DNA from: Bolinopsis microptera
Taxonomy: Eukaryota > Ctenophora > Tentaculata > Lobata > Bolinopsidae
Direction of reading: 5' to 3'
DNA length: 64,000 nucleotides
Assembly (NCBI RefSeq): GCF_026151205.1
Contig: NC_087080.1
Coordinates: forward strand, 1,351,879-1,415,878
The notes beneath the pieces were generated by a model. The model was given only the letters and a program-made list of their open reading frames with translations. It ran no database searches and had not been told where the DNA came from. A program made the position numbers and the translations under genes. Shown piece by piece: positions 10,589 through 21,257 of this stretch (position 1 is the first letter of the stretch; every line of letters starts with the position of its first letter).

Positions 10589-12021
10589 CCCTGACCCTGA
10601 CCCTGACCCTGACCCTGACCCTGACCCTGACCCTGACCCTGACCCTGACCCTGACCCTGACCCTGACCCTGACCCTGACCCTGACCCTGACCCTGACCCT
10701 GACCCTGACCCTGACCCTGACCCTGACCCTGACCCTGACCCTGACCCTGACCCTGACCCTGACCCTGACCCTGACCCTGACCCTGACCCTGACCCTGACC
10801 CTGACCCTGACCCTGACCCTGACCCTGACCCTGACCCTGACCCTGACCCTGACCCTGACCCTGACCCTGACCCTGACCCTGACCCTGACCCTGACCCTGA
10901 CCCTGACCCTGACCCTGACCCTGACCCTGACCCTGACCCTGACCCTGACCCTGACCCTGACCCTGACCCTGACCCTGACCCTGACCCTGACCCTGACCCT
11001 GACCCTGACCCTGACCCTGACCCTGACCCTGACCCTGACCCTGACCCTGACCCTGACCCTGACCCTGACCCTGACCCTGACCCTGACCCTGACCCTGACC
11101 CTGACCCTGACCCTGACCCTGACCCTGACCCTGACCCTGACCCTGACCCTGACCCTGACCCTGACCCTGACCCTGACCCTGACCCTGACCCTGACCCTGA
11201 CCCTGACCCTGACCCTGACCCTGACCCTGACCCTGACCCTGACCCTGACCCTGACCCTGACCCTGACCCTGACCCTGACCCTGACCCTGACCCTGACCCT
11301 GACCCTGACCCTGACCCTGACCCTGACCCTGACCCTGACCCTGACCCTGACCCTGACCCTGACCCTGACCCTGACCCTGACCCTGACCCTGACCCTGACC
11401 CTGACCCTGACCCTGACCCTGACCCTGACCCTGACCCTGACCCTGACCCTGACCCTGACCCTGACCCTGACCCTGACCCTGACCCTGACCCTGACCCTGA
11501 CCCTGACCCTGACCCTGACCCTGACCCTGACCCTGACCCTGACCCTGACCCTGACCCTGACCCTGACCCTGACCCTGACCCTGACCCTGACCCTGACCCT
11601 GACCCTGACCCTGACCCTGACCCTGACCCTGACCCTGACCCTGACCCTGACCCTGACCCTGACCCTGACCCTGACCCTGACCCTGACCCTGACCCTGACC
11701 CTGACCCTGACCCTGACCCTGACCCTGACCCTGACCCTGACCCTGACCCTGACCCTGACCCTGACCCTGACCCTGACCCTGACCCTGACCCTGACCCTGA
11801 CCCTGACCCTGACCCTGACCCTGACCCTGACCCTGACCCTGACCCTGACCCTGACCCTGACCCTGACCCTGACCCTGACCCTGACCCTGACCCTGACCCT
11901 GACCCTGACCCTGACCCTGACCCTGACCCTGACCCTGACCCTGACCCTGACCCTGACCCTGACCCTGACCCTGACCCTGACCCTGACCCTGACCCTGACC
12001 CTGACCCCGACCCTGACCCTA
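10589..12021. repeat. Pure TCAGGG/CCCTGA hexamer array, about 238 copies
   Basis: About 1.43 kb of uninterrupted CCCTGA on the plus strand (TCAGGG on the minus strand). The only irregularities are CCCCGA at about 12003 and a single canonical CCCTAA at the right end. TCAGGG is a known variant of the metazoan telomere hexamer TTAGGG. The array is interstitial here, with ordinary sequence on both sides. Two minus-strand frames across it (Gly-Ser and Arg-Val dipeptides) are artefacts. Confidence 0.98.
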
Positions 12022-12439
12022 ACATCAGTGACAACATTAATGTATAACACTGAGGAATGGATATTATTGGTGGAGTTTTAGAGATTATTAAGATCTAATT
12101 ATCTGACTGTTAAGTGTTGTCATGGTAACTGAGAGGAAGACGTGTTGTAATTGTGATATTTAATGTGTCTTGCGATAGTCAAGTGTGAGGCTTTTAAGTT
12201 TTAAAATTATTAAATCTAAAAACTTAAAAAATTACATCATACATGAATTTTAAACCTCACTTATTACATTTTATAACTTATATATTATATAATCCTACGG
12301 TAAACCTCAAACCTGGTAAGTTACCTCCAATAACTGCCTAAAAGCAATGACATTTATATAAAAGAGTTTGTAAAGCTCCTTTCCCAGTCATGTTCAACAT
12401 TATTATATAACAGTATATCTCAAAGCACGCTATACATCC
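12022..12439. other. AT-rich non-coding DNA
   Basis: No gene is recognised. The sequence is AT-rich with scattered homopolymers. Confidence 0.5.
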
Positions 12440-12560
12440 AATCAGAGGGCCCCAATACGACCCAATACGAGCACGTGACGCTCTGGTTAGCCAATAGGAA
12501 CACTCGAAATACGACCACGTGACTCATGTTAGCCAATAGGATCACTCGAAATTAGTACCG
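12440..12560. promoter_or_regulatory. Promoter-like cluster of CCAAT boxes and CACGTG E-boxes
   Basis: Within about 110 bases there are CCAATCAG, two GTTAGCCAATAGGA sites and two CACGTGAC E-boxes. The two E-box/CCAAT pairs form an imperfect ~50-bp tandem duplication (ACGAGCACGTGACG...GCCAATAGGAACACTCGAAA and its repeat). CCAAT boxes bind NF-Y and CACGTG binds USF/MYC-type bHLH factors. No clear transcript follows on either strand, so promoter function is inferred only. Confidence 0.4.
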
Positions 12561-12912
12561 AGAAAGACGGTGTAAAGCTGTAAGCAGCAACACTGCAAGT
12601 TAATATTGCGGGGTATTGTGTACTTTTTTATTTCTGATACTCTTTTACATTAAACTACTTTAGTGGTGATAAGTTTTACTTCGTTTAGTTTGTGAACAGT
12701 GCGGATGTTACTTAAGCTTATTTCAGTTGTATGAATCAAATTTTGTTATTTTAATTTTGTTCAATTGTATTTTTGTTGTTTTCTTGATAATCAAAAGCTT
12801 CGAACAATGACTATCCGAAATATAAAATTTCAGTTTAGAAATGAAAAAATTAACCTTTTCAAATTTTAGGGAGAGGCTAAAATTAATGTAGTAATTTATA
12901 GTTATACCAGAT

Positions 12913-13168
12913 GTTACCATAGCAAAACGTTACCAGATGTTAACCCATAGCAACACGTTACCAGATGTTCCCATAGCAACACGTTACCAGATGTTACCAT
13001 AGCAACACGTTACCAGATGTTACCATAGCAACACGTTACCAGATGTTACCATGGCAACACGTTACCAGATGTTACCATAGCAACACGTTACCAGATGTTA
13101 CCATAACAACACGTTACCAGATGTTACCATAGCAACACGTTACCAGATGTTACCATAGCAACACGTTA
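12913..13168. repeat. 26-bp array in which each unit carries an RFX X-box-like palindrome
   Basis: The unit is GTTACCATAGCAACACGTTACCAGAT. X-box-type 14-mers begin at 12967, 12993, 13019, 13045, 13071, 13097, 13123 and 13149, exactly 26 bp apart, with two degraded copies at 12913 and 12940. The sequence GTTACCATAGCAAC fits the RFX consensus (GTHNYYATRRNAAC); 13045 is GTTACCATGGCAAC. This could be a regulatory array or a simple minisatellite with a chance match; the sequence alone does not decide. Confidence 0.92.
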
Positions 13169-13269
13169 CCAAATGTATTGCGAGGTGATTACACAGAACT
13201 GCAAACTGCTTGTAAATCATGTACCTTGGTCAAGGACACATTCTGATAGAACAGATCGAATATTTGATC

Positions 13270-14870
13270 TTCGAAATTATTCTAAAATCTTTTGAAACCG
13301 ATATAAATCGATGTATTTTCGGACGCTTATTTCAAATCACCCTCCATGACATAGGGTTAAAATGCTCCCCTGACGAGATATTGGCGAAAAATTGTCTCGA
13401 TCACGTGATATGACCGTATAAGGAAGTTGGTTTAATTTATCGTTAAGGTAACTGTTAGTGTTAGAGTTTCAGCATATGCTTTTGTTAAGGATTGGGTTAG
13501 GGTTAGGGTTTGGATCAGATTAGAGGGTTAGGGCTTCGAATAGTCGTTCAGGGCTAGCTAGAGAACGGGTTAAAAAAATCACGTAACAGTCGAGTGTATC
13601 TGTGTATAGTGATTCAATCACCATCCACAAATGTGCAGAAGTAGAGTTATCATAGTTACCATAGTTACCATTATAGTTACCATAGTTACCATAGTCTAGA
13701 TTAATCATTATTAGTATTATATGGTAAATAAGTTAAATCAATCCCCCAATCATGGTGACTAATAGTTAAGTTTACCCCCCAATCATGGTGACTAATAGTT
13801 AAGTTTACCCCCCAATCATGGTGACTAATAGTTAAGTTTACCCCCCAATCATGGTGACTAATAGTTAAGTTTACCCCCCAATCATGGTGACTAATAGTTA
13901 AGTTTACCCCCCAATCATGGTGACTAATAGTTAAGTTTACCCCCCAATCATGGTGACTAATAGTTAAGTTTACCCCCAAATCATGGTGACTAATAGTTAA
14001 GTTTACCCCCCAATCATGGTGACTAATAGTTAAGTTTACCCCCCCCCCCCCTAATTAGCTATTTAATGTGTACGTTATTCTTGATTTGTAACGTGAGCCA
14101 CGTCTCAACGAAGGTCCACATTAATTTAGCATAATCAGTCTGTGAAAATGGTAGTAGTAGTAGTAGTAGTAACCATGACAACATCAGTCTGTGCAAATGG
14201 TGCTCTCGATCCACATCTAGTCTACAACAATTGTGGACAGAAGAATGGAATTAGTTTGAAATGTCTTTACATAAACCTTTACAGTTATTTGCGTTGTTAA
14301 TCTCATTCCTTTAAATCGGCCAGTAATTTTTTCCTTTTCACCCTTTTGAAAAAAGGCAATAGTGAAAGGTTATGAATGGACGTTTTTGCAGAAAATCGTG
14401 GATTTTGGAGATTGCAGTAGGTGGGTTTGAACATGTCGTGGGTACTTCCGTATGTTACCATGCAACGAAAAAGTTGCGCGCGTGCGAGGATTGCTTGCGG
14501 AGATGTGATGTATAGGGATGATGATTAATCACTCTACACTCGACTGTCACGTGACTTTTTCAACCCGTTCTCTAGCTGGTCCTGTACGACTATTCGAAAC
14601 CCTAACCCTCTAATCTGATCCCGACCCTAACCCTAACCCAATCCTCAGCAAGAGCATATGCTGAAACCCTAACCCTAACGAGAAATTAAACTAACTTCCT
14701 TATACGGTCATATCACGTGATCGAGACAGTTTTTCGCCAATATCTCGTCAGGGGAGCATTTTACCCTTATGTCATGGGGGGCGATTCGGAATCAACGTCC
14801 GAAAATACATCGATTGAAGTTGATTACAACTGTTGGGAGTCCTTTTAGAACAATCTCGAAGATCGACTGT
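13270..14870. mobile_element. Foldback element with ~360-bp inverted arms carrying TTAGGG-like tracts
   Basis: The left arm (about 13270-13630) and right arm (about 14505-14870) are inverted copies. Shared landmarks include ATCGATGTATTTTCGGACG, ATGCTCCCCTGACGAGATA, TCGATCACGTGATATGACCG, CAGCATATGC, AGATTAGAGGGTTAGGG and ACAGTCGAGTGTA. Both arms contain short telomere-like (TTAGGG)n blocks at matching places. Between the arms lie a short GTTACCATA stretch, a 33-bp minisatellite and about 450 bp of unique sequence with no gene. The arms are ~85-90% alike by eye, so the element is not recent. Confidence 0.8.
13735..14045. repeat. 33-bp minisatellite inside the foldback element, about 9-10 copies
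   Basis: The unit is GTTAAGTTTACCCCCC plus AATCATGGTGACTAATA. It ends in a poly-C run (14039-14051) where the C tract of the unit has lengthened. The small minus-strand frame (GVNLTISHHDW repeat) is a by-product of the period. Confidence 0.95.
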
Positions 14871-15825
14871 AGAGTGATTTAGCACGCTCGGATGTATAGA
14901 TAGCCTGTGATCTATGAATGCGCGGCGCAACTGTGTTTTACTGTATACGATGTAATGTATAATATTAGGTTATAAGCCCAATTTGTCCGTGGCACGCGTA
15001 GTATATCCACCAGCGGGCTATATTTTGTCATCTGAGCACTCGCAGCCCGATGTTACAAGACACAGTGCGCGTCCAGCCCGCTTAAAATACAGCACGCGAG
15101 CAGACGACACTTAACGTGACAAGTAAAAATACAGCCAATATAGCCCACATGAAATTTGTCCAGTAGCGATATATTTTTTTGTCCGGTAGGGCTGATGATA
15201 CATCTCGTGAGCAGATGACATGAAATTTGAACACTGAACAGTGTTATTGATCCACACTTACACACTACACAGTACACTTTAATAGTTCCCACGGCAATAT
15301 GTGGATGTAAAGAATGTATCAACTCTGAACTCTGAGCTGATCACCTTATATCACGCAGGTTGCCATGATTGGCTCATAATTAACACGTGACACACTGTTA
15401 CTATGGTTACCAAATTCGTGGAGACGTTAAGTCTAAGCCGGTGATATTTTTCAGTATCGATAATTGTTTTGTGTTTACCATTTTCAGTTCACTATTTCAG
15501 TTGATAAACCTTGAAATTTAGGCCGACATTTTACGTGTTATTCTATTGTGTTCCCGAAAGATATTTTGCCCTGTTTTTGTTTTGAAACTGCCATTTAAAT
15601 TGATGTTATAAATTTGATCTTTAACTTTCATATTCAATGTCCATGATCAGACTGTGATCTCGAGCTCTCTGGGTTACTACTTTTGATTGTCCAGTCACTC
15701 AGTAGCTGCTACAGAAACTCTAGTAACTGGTTACCCGGGTAACACTGGTTACCCTGGTAACTGATAATGACAACTCACGTGGTAGTAGCAGCTGCTCTGT
15801 GGCGACTGGCGGTGCTTGTTCTGGT
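14871..15825. other. Non-coding DNA
   Basis: No gene is recognised. 15715-15770 has interleaved GGTTACCCGGGTAACACTGGTTACC palindromic material related to the octamer arrays. The minus-strand frame at 15053-15322 has no recognisable domain and I do not call it. Confidence 0.5.
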
Positions 15826-16080
15826 TCCAGGGAGGGAGAGAGGTAGAGAAGTAGAGAGGGAGAGAAAGAGAGGGAGAGGAGGAGAGAGGGAGAGGAGGAG
15901 AGAGGGAGAGGAGGAGAGAGGGAGATGAGGAGAGAGGGAGATAAAGAGAGAGTGATAGAGGGAGAGAGGGAGGTAAGGAGAGTGGGAGAAGGAGAAAGGA
16001 AGATAGGGCGAGAGTGAGAGAGTGAGAGAGGGTGAGAAGGAGATAAGGAGATGAGGGAGAGAGGGAGAGAGGGCCTATAT
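15826..16080. repeat. Purine-rich GAGAGGGAGA low-complexity tract
   Basis: About 250 bases of almost pure purine on the plus strand, built from imperfect GAGAGGGAGAGGAG units. It has mirror symmetry suitable for H-DNA. The opposing Ser/Leu/Pro frame is an artefact. Confidence 0.9.
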
Positions 16081-16402
16081 TTTGATCGTTTACAATAAAA
16101 TTATATGTACATGAAACAATGAGCTGAAACATTGTTTGATAGCGGCCGGTTTTTCGTTCTATAGTCAGTCATTTTGGCCTGTTCTACATCTTAAACTAAA
16201 AGCAACATGATTTTCTCGTAAAATTTCTGAAATCTTGTACATTAATTTGCTGTGATTGTTGGAAACTGAAGCTTCGTGATAAACGCCCACTTGTGGATAT
16301 ATTACATTGTTGATATATTTGCATTTATAAAACTTAGTAAATGATCATCTAATTAGTGGCATTACAACTACACTTGAGAAGCGCCCGCTCATGGATATAC
16401 AC

Positions 16403-16577
16403 GATATCATTCCTCGCCATGAGGGCGGAACTATCGTATAGCACTCGGGCCCGTTGGGCCCTCCGTGCTATACGAAAATATCTCCGCCTCGGGCTGGCGC
16501 CCTCGTGGAGATATAAAATATTGCACGCGCACGCGCGTGCAATATTTAGTACTGCCCTCAAGGCTGCGGTGATATCT
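16403..16577. other. Nested palindrome: outer stem enclosing three hairpins (cloverleaf-like)
   Basis: An outer inverted repeat (16403-16433 with 16547-16576, arms starting GATATCA and sharing TGAGGGC and ACTA) encloses three consecutive hairpins. These are 16435-16474 (stem CGTATAGCAC), 16478-16514 (stem ATATCTCC) and 16516-16547 (stem AAATATTGCACGCG). The block is CpG-rich and GC-richer than its surroundings. Both strands have small open frames that follow from the symmetry. This resembles the hairpin-rich short repeats common in marine invertebrates; a structural RNA or a DNA-transposon relic are both possible. Confidence 0.75.
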
Positions 16578-16908
16578 ATATGTATTGATGTGTACACGAG
16601 TATAGTTTACCTTTGCTTACAATTTAAGTTATTTGCTTTACAAGTTAAGTTCTTTGGCAATTGGATTGAATTTCAAGTGTTTCCTGTACTTAATGCACAA
16701 TTTATCAATATTATTATCATGAAGATTGAAGTGAGCTGATTGGAGCTTATATGTTATACTTAAGTTTATAGTAAATGTGAAATGGAAACCTAGCGTCCGC
16801 CAAAACGAAACAACGGGCGCAATTCTTGTTAAAAGAATATTTTAGGGATTACTTGCACCATATTTTTTTCTAAATATAACGATACTACCACTTCATAGTT
16901 CATATGGT

Positions 16909-17370
16909 AATCTAGTAACCTGGTAACCTGGTAACCTGGTAACCTGGTAACCTGATAACCTGGTAACCTGGTAACCTGGTAACCTGGTAACCTGGTAACC
17001 TGGTAACCTGGTAACCTGGTAACCTGGTAACCTGGTAACCTGGTAACCTGGTAACCTGGTAACCTGGTAACCTGGTAACTTGTTAACCTGGTAACCTGGT
17101 AACCTGGTAACCTGGTAACCTGGTAACCTGGTAACCTGGTAACCTGGTAACTTGTTAACCTGGTAACCTGGTAACCTGGTAACCTGGTAACTTGTTAACC
17201 TGGTAACCTGGTAACCTGGTAACTTGTTAACCTGGTAACCTGGTAACCTGGTAACCTGGTAACCTGGTAACCTGGTAACCTGATAACCTGGTAACTTGTT
17301 AACCTGGTAACCTGGTAACCTGGTAACCTGGTAACCTGGTAACTTGTTAACCTGGTAACCTGGTAACCTG
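16909..17370. repeat. Octamer array GGTAACCT, about 57 copies, with higher-order variants
   Basis: Mostly perfect GGTAACCT with sporadic TGTTAACC variant units at 17078, 17150, 17190, 17220, 17297 and 17340, which subdivide the array into blocks of three to nine units, and two GATAACCT units. The minus-strand frame (PGYQVTRL repeat) is an artefact. The right edge lies directly against a LINE fragment. Confidence 0.96.
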
Positions 17371-17445
17371 ACTAAATCGCTGGTCAGCAGTTTAGGATGT
17401 CTGATGCAGTGTCCCGCCATTTTTAATCTCCTGCTTCGTAACTTA
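17371..17445 (-). mobile_element. Short 3' fragment of a non-LTR retrotransposon
   Basis: The minus strand encodes RRLKMAGHCIRHPKLLTSDL, the conserved tail of many invertebrate LINE reverse-transcriptase proteins. The pattern (LKxxGHCIRxPELLxxDLV) is also seen at 26520-26590 in this window. Only about 25 codons remain before the octamer array begins. It is a relic. Confidence 0.65.
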
Positions 17446-17566
17446 TAATATATAACTTGTAATATATAACAAAGAAAACCCTCATTCGCAATGAACACAT
17501 TTATAATAAAACCTGAACACTCAGCAGGGAGTGTCAACAACTGCAGAGCTCCATCCCTGCTGGAGT

Positions 17567-18230
17567 TACCATAGTTATCATAGTTACCATAGTTACCATA
17601 GTTACCATATTTACCATATTTACCATATTTACCATAGTTACCATAGTTACCATAGTTACCATAGTTACCATAGTTACCATAGTTACCATAGTTACCATAG
17701 TTACCATATTTACCATAGTTACCATAGTTACCATAATTACCATAGTTACCATAGTTACCATAGTTACCATAGTTACCATAGTTACCATAGTTACCATAGT
17801 TACCATAGTTACCATAGTTACCATAGTTACCATAGTTACCATATTTACCATATTTACCATAGTTACCATAGTTACCATAGTTACCATAGTCACCATAGTT
17901 ACCATAGTTACCATAGTTACCATAGTTACCATAGTTACCATAGTCACCATAGTTACCATAGTTACCATAGTTACCATAGTTACCATAGTTACCATAGTTA
18001 CCATAGTTACCATAGTTACCATAGTTACCATAGTTACCATAGTTACCATAGTTACCATAGTTACCATAGTTACCATAGTTACCATAGTTACCATAGTTAC
18101 CATAGTTACCTTAGTTACCATAGTTACCATAGTTACCATAGTTACCATAGTTACCATAGTTACCATTGTTACCATTGTTACCATAGTTACCATAGTTACC
18201 ATAGTTACCATAGTTACCATAGTTACCACT
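17567..18230. repeat. 9-bp array CATAGTTAC, about 74 copies
   Basis: A nonamer (GTTACCATA in another register) is repeated with scattered one-base variants (CATATTTAC, CATAGTCAC, CATTGTTAC). It is stop-free on both strands (SYH and VTM repeats), which is trivial for a 9-bp unit. Each unit contains an X-box half-site (GTTACCAT), but the second half (RRNAAC) is missing. Confidence 0.97.
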
Positions 18231-19016
18231 ACCACCTTATCTTTCTATTTTGCGAGAACTATTGTAAAGCTGAGTGCATTGCGTGATCGAGCAAAACTTT
18301 GCCGGCTGGGATGTCCTTATTTGGTCAAATTATACCGCTTGCTAGATCGCTTGCGGTTCTCTAGAACCCGCGGTGATCATTTTATTTCTGTATTTTATTA
18401 CAGGTCAGTTTTTTCGCGACAGTGAAAGGTTATAATGGTCTTTAATAACCGGCCATTACGTGAACAACTCGTTCAATCAGAGGATGGATTATTTTGAGTG
18501 TTATTTTTGATCAATTGTCAGAATCATGAGACAGTTCTTACGTCAAATATAACGTTAAAGCTTTATTTTTCTCAACAGCTTTACTATTTTTATATCTATT
18601 GAAAGCAATTTTGAAAGATTTTATTTTTTGTTTGACTGCGCTACTATTTTTGAATTAAATTGCAAAAGGTTTTTATGGATGAAACTTTGCTTGTTGAAGC
18701 ATTTTTATATTTGTTTAGGTATTTTTTATATTGCATATTGACGCGTAGTGGATGGTAATGGTTCAATTGGTTTCAAGCACAGGTCGCTCTCAAATCCAAA
18801 GATAAGCAGTGACCTTCGGTGCTTAAAGCCTCCACTAATTTATTTACCACTGATGTCGGTAGAGTTAGACTCTGCCGTAAAAAAAAATTGTTCTATCAAC
18901 TAATTGTTTTTTAATTACTTTAAGGTCGGATATACTAGATTTAAATATATAATTGTTCTATCAAATAATTTTACTTACATATTTTTAACACACTAGTTAG
19001 AAGAACTTACAATGAC
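18231..19016. other. AT-rich non-coding DNA upstream of the 746-codon frame
   Basis: No gene is recognised. Two copies of AATTGTTCTATCAA occur at about 18886 and 18952. A possible 3' splice site (ACACTAGTTAG then AAGAAC) precedes the ATG at 19017, so the reading frame may be an internal or terminal exon and not start at that ATG. Confidence 0.4.
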
Positions 19017-21257
19017 ATGAGTTACAAGAGCCTTGGTAACCTGGACAGTTTGGACATGAGTTCCAGTAACCTAGGTAACCCTGACCCTAACGAGGAGGTC
19101 CCTCCTCCCAGTCCTCCCCCACAATCTGGTTGCTTCACCTGTCTCGCCTGCAGCCTGGTCGGCAAGATAGACACGGAGCTGGCTGCTGTAAGACGGAGAA
19201 TGTTCGTATCTTCTGAAGGGAGCTCCCCGGACCAAATGGATCCTCCTCCCCCGCGAGTGTTTACTTCAGAGACTTTAGATAGGAAGCTGCAGAGTCTGAC
19301 CTCCAGTGAGCATTCCTCTGACACAGATAGTGAGGGTCCGTGTAATATCCAGGGTCTACTCAAGACCAGTGGAGGTGGTAGTAACCATGGCAACAGTGGA
19401 GGTAGTAGTAACCATGGCAACAGTGGAGGTGGTAGTAACCATGGCAACAGTGGAGGTGGATACCCCAGCAGGGATGGAGCACTGTCCGACTATCTGCCAG
19501 ATGATCATGACGTGTTTTCTCCTGTCCTGGTCAGAGAGTCTCCCTCTATCGTCATTGAGTTTATTGATGATACGAGGCTCATGAAGGAGACAGTTGCGTC
19601 AGAAGGCTGTGAAATAAAGTCAAAGTCTTTGACCGATGACAACACACCATTAGAGGATATTGAAATAGTGGTTGATGATGTCGCAGAGATCCATTCACAT
19701 GAAGTAGATGGTCAAGGTGATGTAAGTTTGCAAAATAATGATGAGTCGGAGGATCAGATAAAACAGTTGGAAGATTTTTTCAACGGTTCGGATGGATCAG
19801 GAGATATGGTGACTGATGAAATACTTCAAGAAATTGCGGTTTCCCTGGATGAGGAAAAAGATAAAACTATCTCATTGGACAGTGATTTGCTTCAGTACAT
19901 TGAACAGCAACTTCACAGGAACAGAGACACGGAGACTCCGTCTCAAGATCCAACAGAACCGTCTGAGATCTCCGAGATTCCAGAACCAATTGAAACTGGG
20001 GTGATAGGGTTAGATGATGAGGCGAAAGGTTCGGATAATCAAGAGGAGGACGAGTATAAAGCATTTAGAGAGCGGGCTTCTGAGTTTCTTGTTAATGTCA
20101 CGTGCACTTCTGTTGCTACGGAAACAAGACCATGTTCAACCATGGACGACTGTGGAACTGAGCAAATTCAAAGTGAAGTTTCAGATGGCAGTGTTGAAGA
20201 GGAACTCTTTGAAAGTTCAACTACATATTTTGATCAGGGCGTGGAAACAAGTCGATTGGAAAAAGGATTGTTCGATGATGAAATTGAAAATTGTGATGAA
20301 GTTGAAACTGAAATGGACTTACGAGATACTAGAAATTCTCAATCGCCTGATACCAAAATTGCTCGCGAACTAACAAATGTAGTTTTGTCGAACGTAACCC
20401 AAGAAGATAATATTAACCATAGTAACCAAAAAGATCTTGATTCAGCTGTCGAGTGTGCCCAGGTAGAATCAGACGAAGTTTTATGTAATTCAGCAGCTGA
20501 TTCTTTAGCCCAGGTTTCAATTCATGAAGCTGCTAATATCGTTGTTTGCGAACCTATTGACTCTCCCATTCATGGTTCAACTGACGAAGCTGAATTTGAT
20601 TCTCCGACAGAAGGAGATCCTTCTACTCAGATGATCACACAAAATGAAACATACGATTTATCAGGATTTGGTGAGCCTCTTGCAGACGAGATCTTGCAAA
20701 ATGAAGCCGAGGAAGAGAATATGTTACCTGAATCACGACATCATCACCACGAACTTGACTCGGTGAACCCAAACAAAACTTCTGTCAAAATGGACATACA
20801 GAGCGACGTTACTGTTGATGATAGTCAGATAATGGTAGATGGATCACAGTACCTTACAACTGGTCACGATGAAATAGAACCTGAATTAATCTCCTCAGGT
20901 CCAATGTTCACCCCACCTGAAGAAGAAGAGAACTGTCCACTGCTGTCAAGTGAGGTAGTGGAGGTGAACGAGAAATGTAGAGAGTGGATCAACTCAACTT
21001 CCTCCTGTGATGAGATATTTCACAGTTTTGAAACGAAGACAGACCGTGAGGACCAGGTGGAGACTGATGGTCGAGACATATCCCTGGACATGTTACATGA
21101 GAGAGCGAGGAACCTGGGAATAACAATAGAATTGGCAGGAGGATGTGGAGGGCGCAATGAGGAGAAGATCCAGAGCCCATCGAACTTGAGGAGAAATACG
21201 AGCCAAAGAAATATTAGAGCAAACTCCCGAGACGGACTATCATTGATCCAACGATAG
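19017..21257 (+). CDS. Large acidic, probably disordered protein of unknown function (746 codons)
   Basis: One uninterrupted frame from ATG (19017) to TAG (21257). The N-terminal ~60 residues hold a Pro run (EVPPPSPPPQ) and a small Cys/hydrophobic patch (CFTCLACSLVGKID). Then comes a Ser/Thr/Asp-rich segment, a Gly-Ser-Asn-His repeat at residues ~122-147 (units GSNHGNSG) and about 550 residues of strongly acidic, Ser/Glu/Asp-rich sequence without helices or known domain motifs. A His run (RHHHHELD) lies near residue 575. Codon use and the length free of stops support real coding. The C-terminus looks altered: after about residue 712 the reading changes to basic LRRNTSQRNIRANSRDG, while the -1 frame reads protein-like acidic sequence (EDPEPIELEEKYEPKKY, then a stop, then TPDFRSIHPASSISDDPAG). 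A one-base indel near 21150 is likely. No family is recognised. Confidence 0.7.
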   Translation: MSYKSLGNLDSLDMSSSNLGNPDPNEEVPPPSPPPQSGCFTCLACSLVGKIDTELAAVRRRMFVSSEGSSPDQMDPPPPRVFTSETLDRKLQSLTSSEHSSDTDSEGPCNIQGLLKTSGGGSNHGNSGGSSNHGNSGGGSNHGNSGGGYPSRDGALSDYLPDDHDVFSPVLVRESPSIVIEFIDDTRLMKETVASEGCEIKSKSLTDDNTPLEDIEIVVDDVAEIHSHEVDGQGDVSLQNNDESEDQIKQLEDFFNGSDGSGDMVTDEILQEIAVSLDEEKDKTISLDSDLLQYIEQQLHRNRDTETPSQDPTEPSEISEIPEPIETGVIGLDDEAKGSDNQEEDEYKAFRERASEFLVNVTCTSVATETRPCSTMDDCGTEQIQSEVSDGSVEEELFESSTTYFDQGVETSRLEKGLFDDEIENCDEVETEMDLRDTRNSQSPDTKIARELTNVVLSNVTQEDNINHSNQKDLDSAVECAQVESDEVLCNSAADSLAQVSIHEAANIVVCEPIDSPIHGSTDEAEFDSPTEGDPSTQMITQNETYDLSGFGEPLADEILQNEAEEENMLPESRHHHHELDSVNPNKTSVKMDIQSDVTVDDSQIMVDGSQYLTTGHDEIEPELISSGPMFTPPEEEENCPLLSSEVVEVNEKCREWINSTSSCDEIFHSFETKTDREDQVETDGRDISLDMLHERARNLGITIELAGGCGGRNEEKIQSPSNLRRNTSQRNIRANSRDGLSLIQR
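19376..19460 (+). repeat. 27-bp coding repeat carrying three X-box matches
   Basis: Three copies of a 27-bp unit (AGTGGAGGTGGTAGTAACC plus ATGGCAAC) lie in frame in the 746-codon gene and encode SGGGSNHGN. Each contains GTAACCATGGCAAC (19381, 19408, 19435), which fits the RFX X-box consensus. Confidence 0.93.

Noticed and set aside
10400-12050. Two minus-strand frames of over 500 codons (Gly-Ser and Arg-Val dipeptides)
   Set aside because: They are translations of a pure hexamer repeat. A 6-bp unit without a stop is open in that frame whatever its function.
17531-18286. His/Tyr/Ser and Val/Thr/Met repeat proteins on both strands
   Set aside because: They are products of a 9-bp array with no start context, signal or flanking coding sequence.
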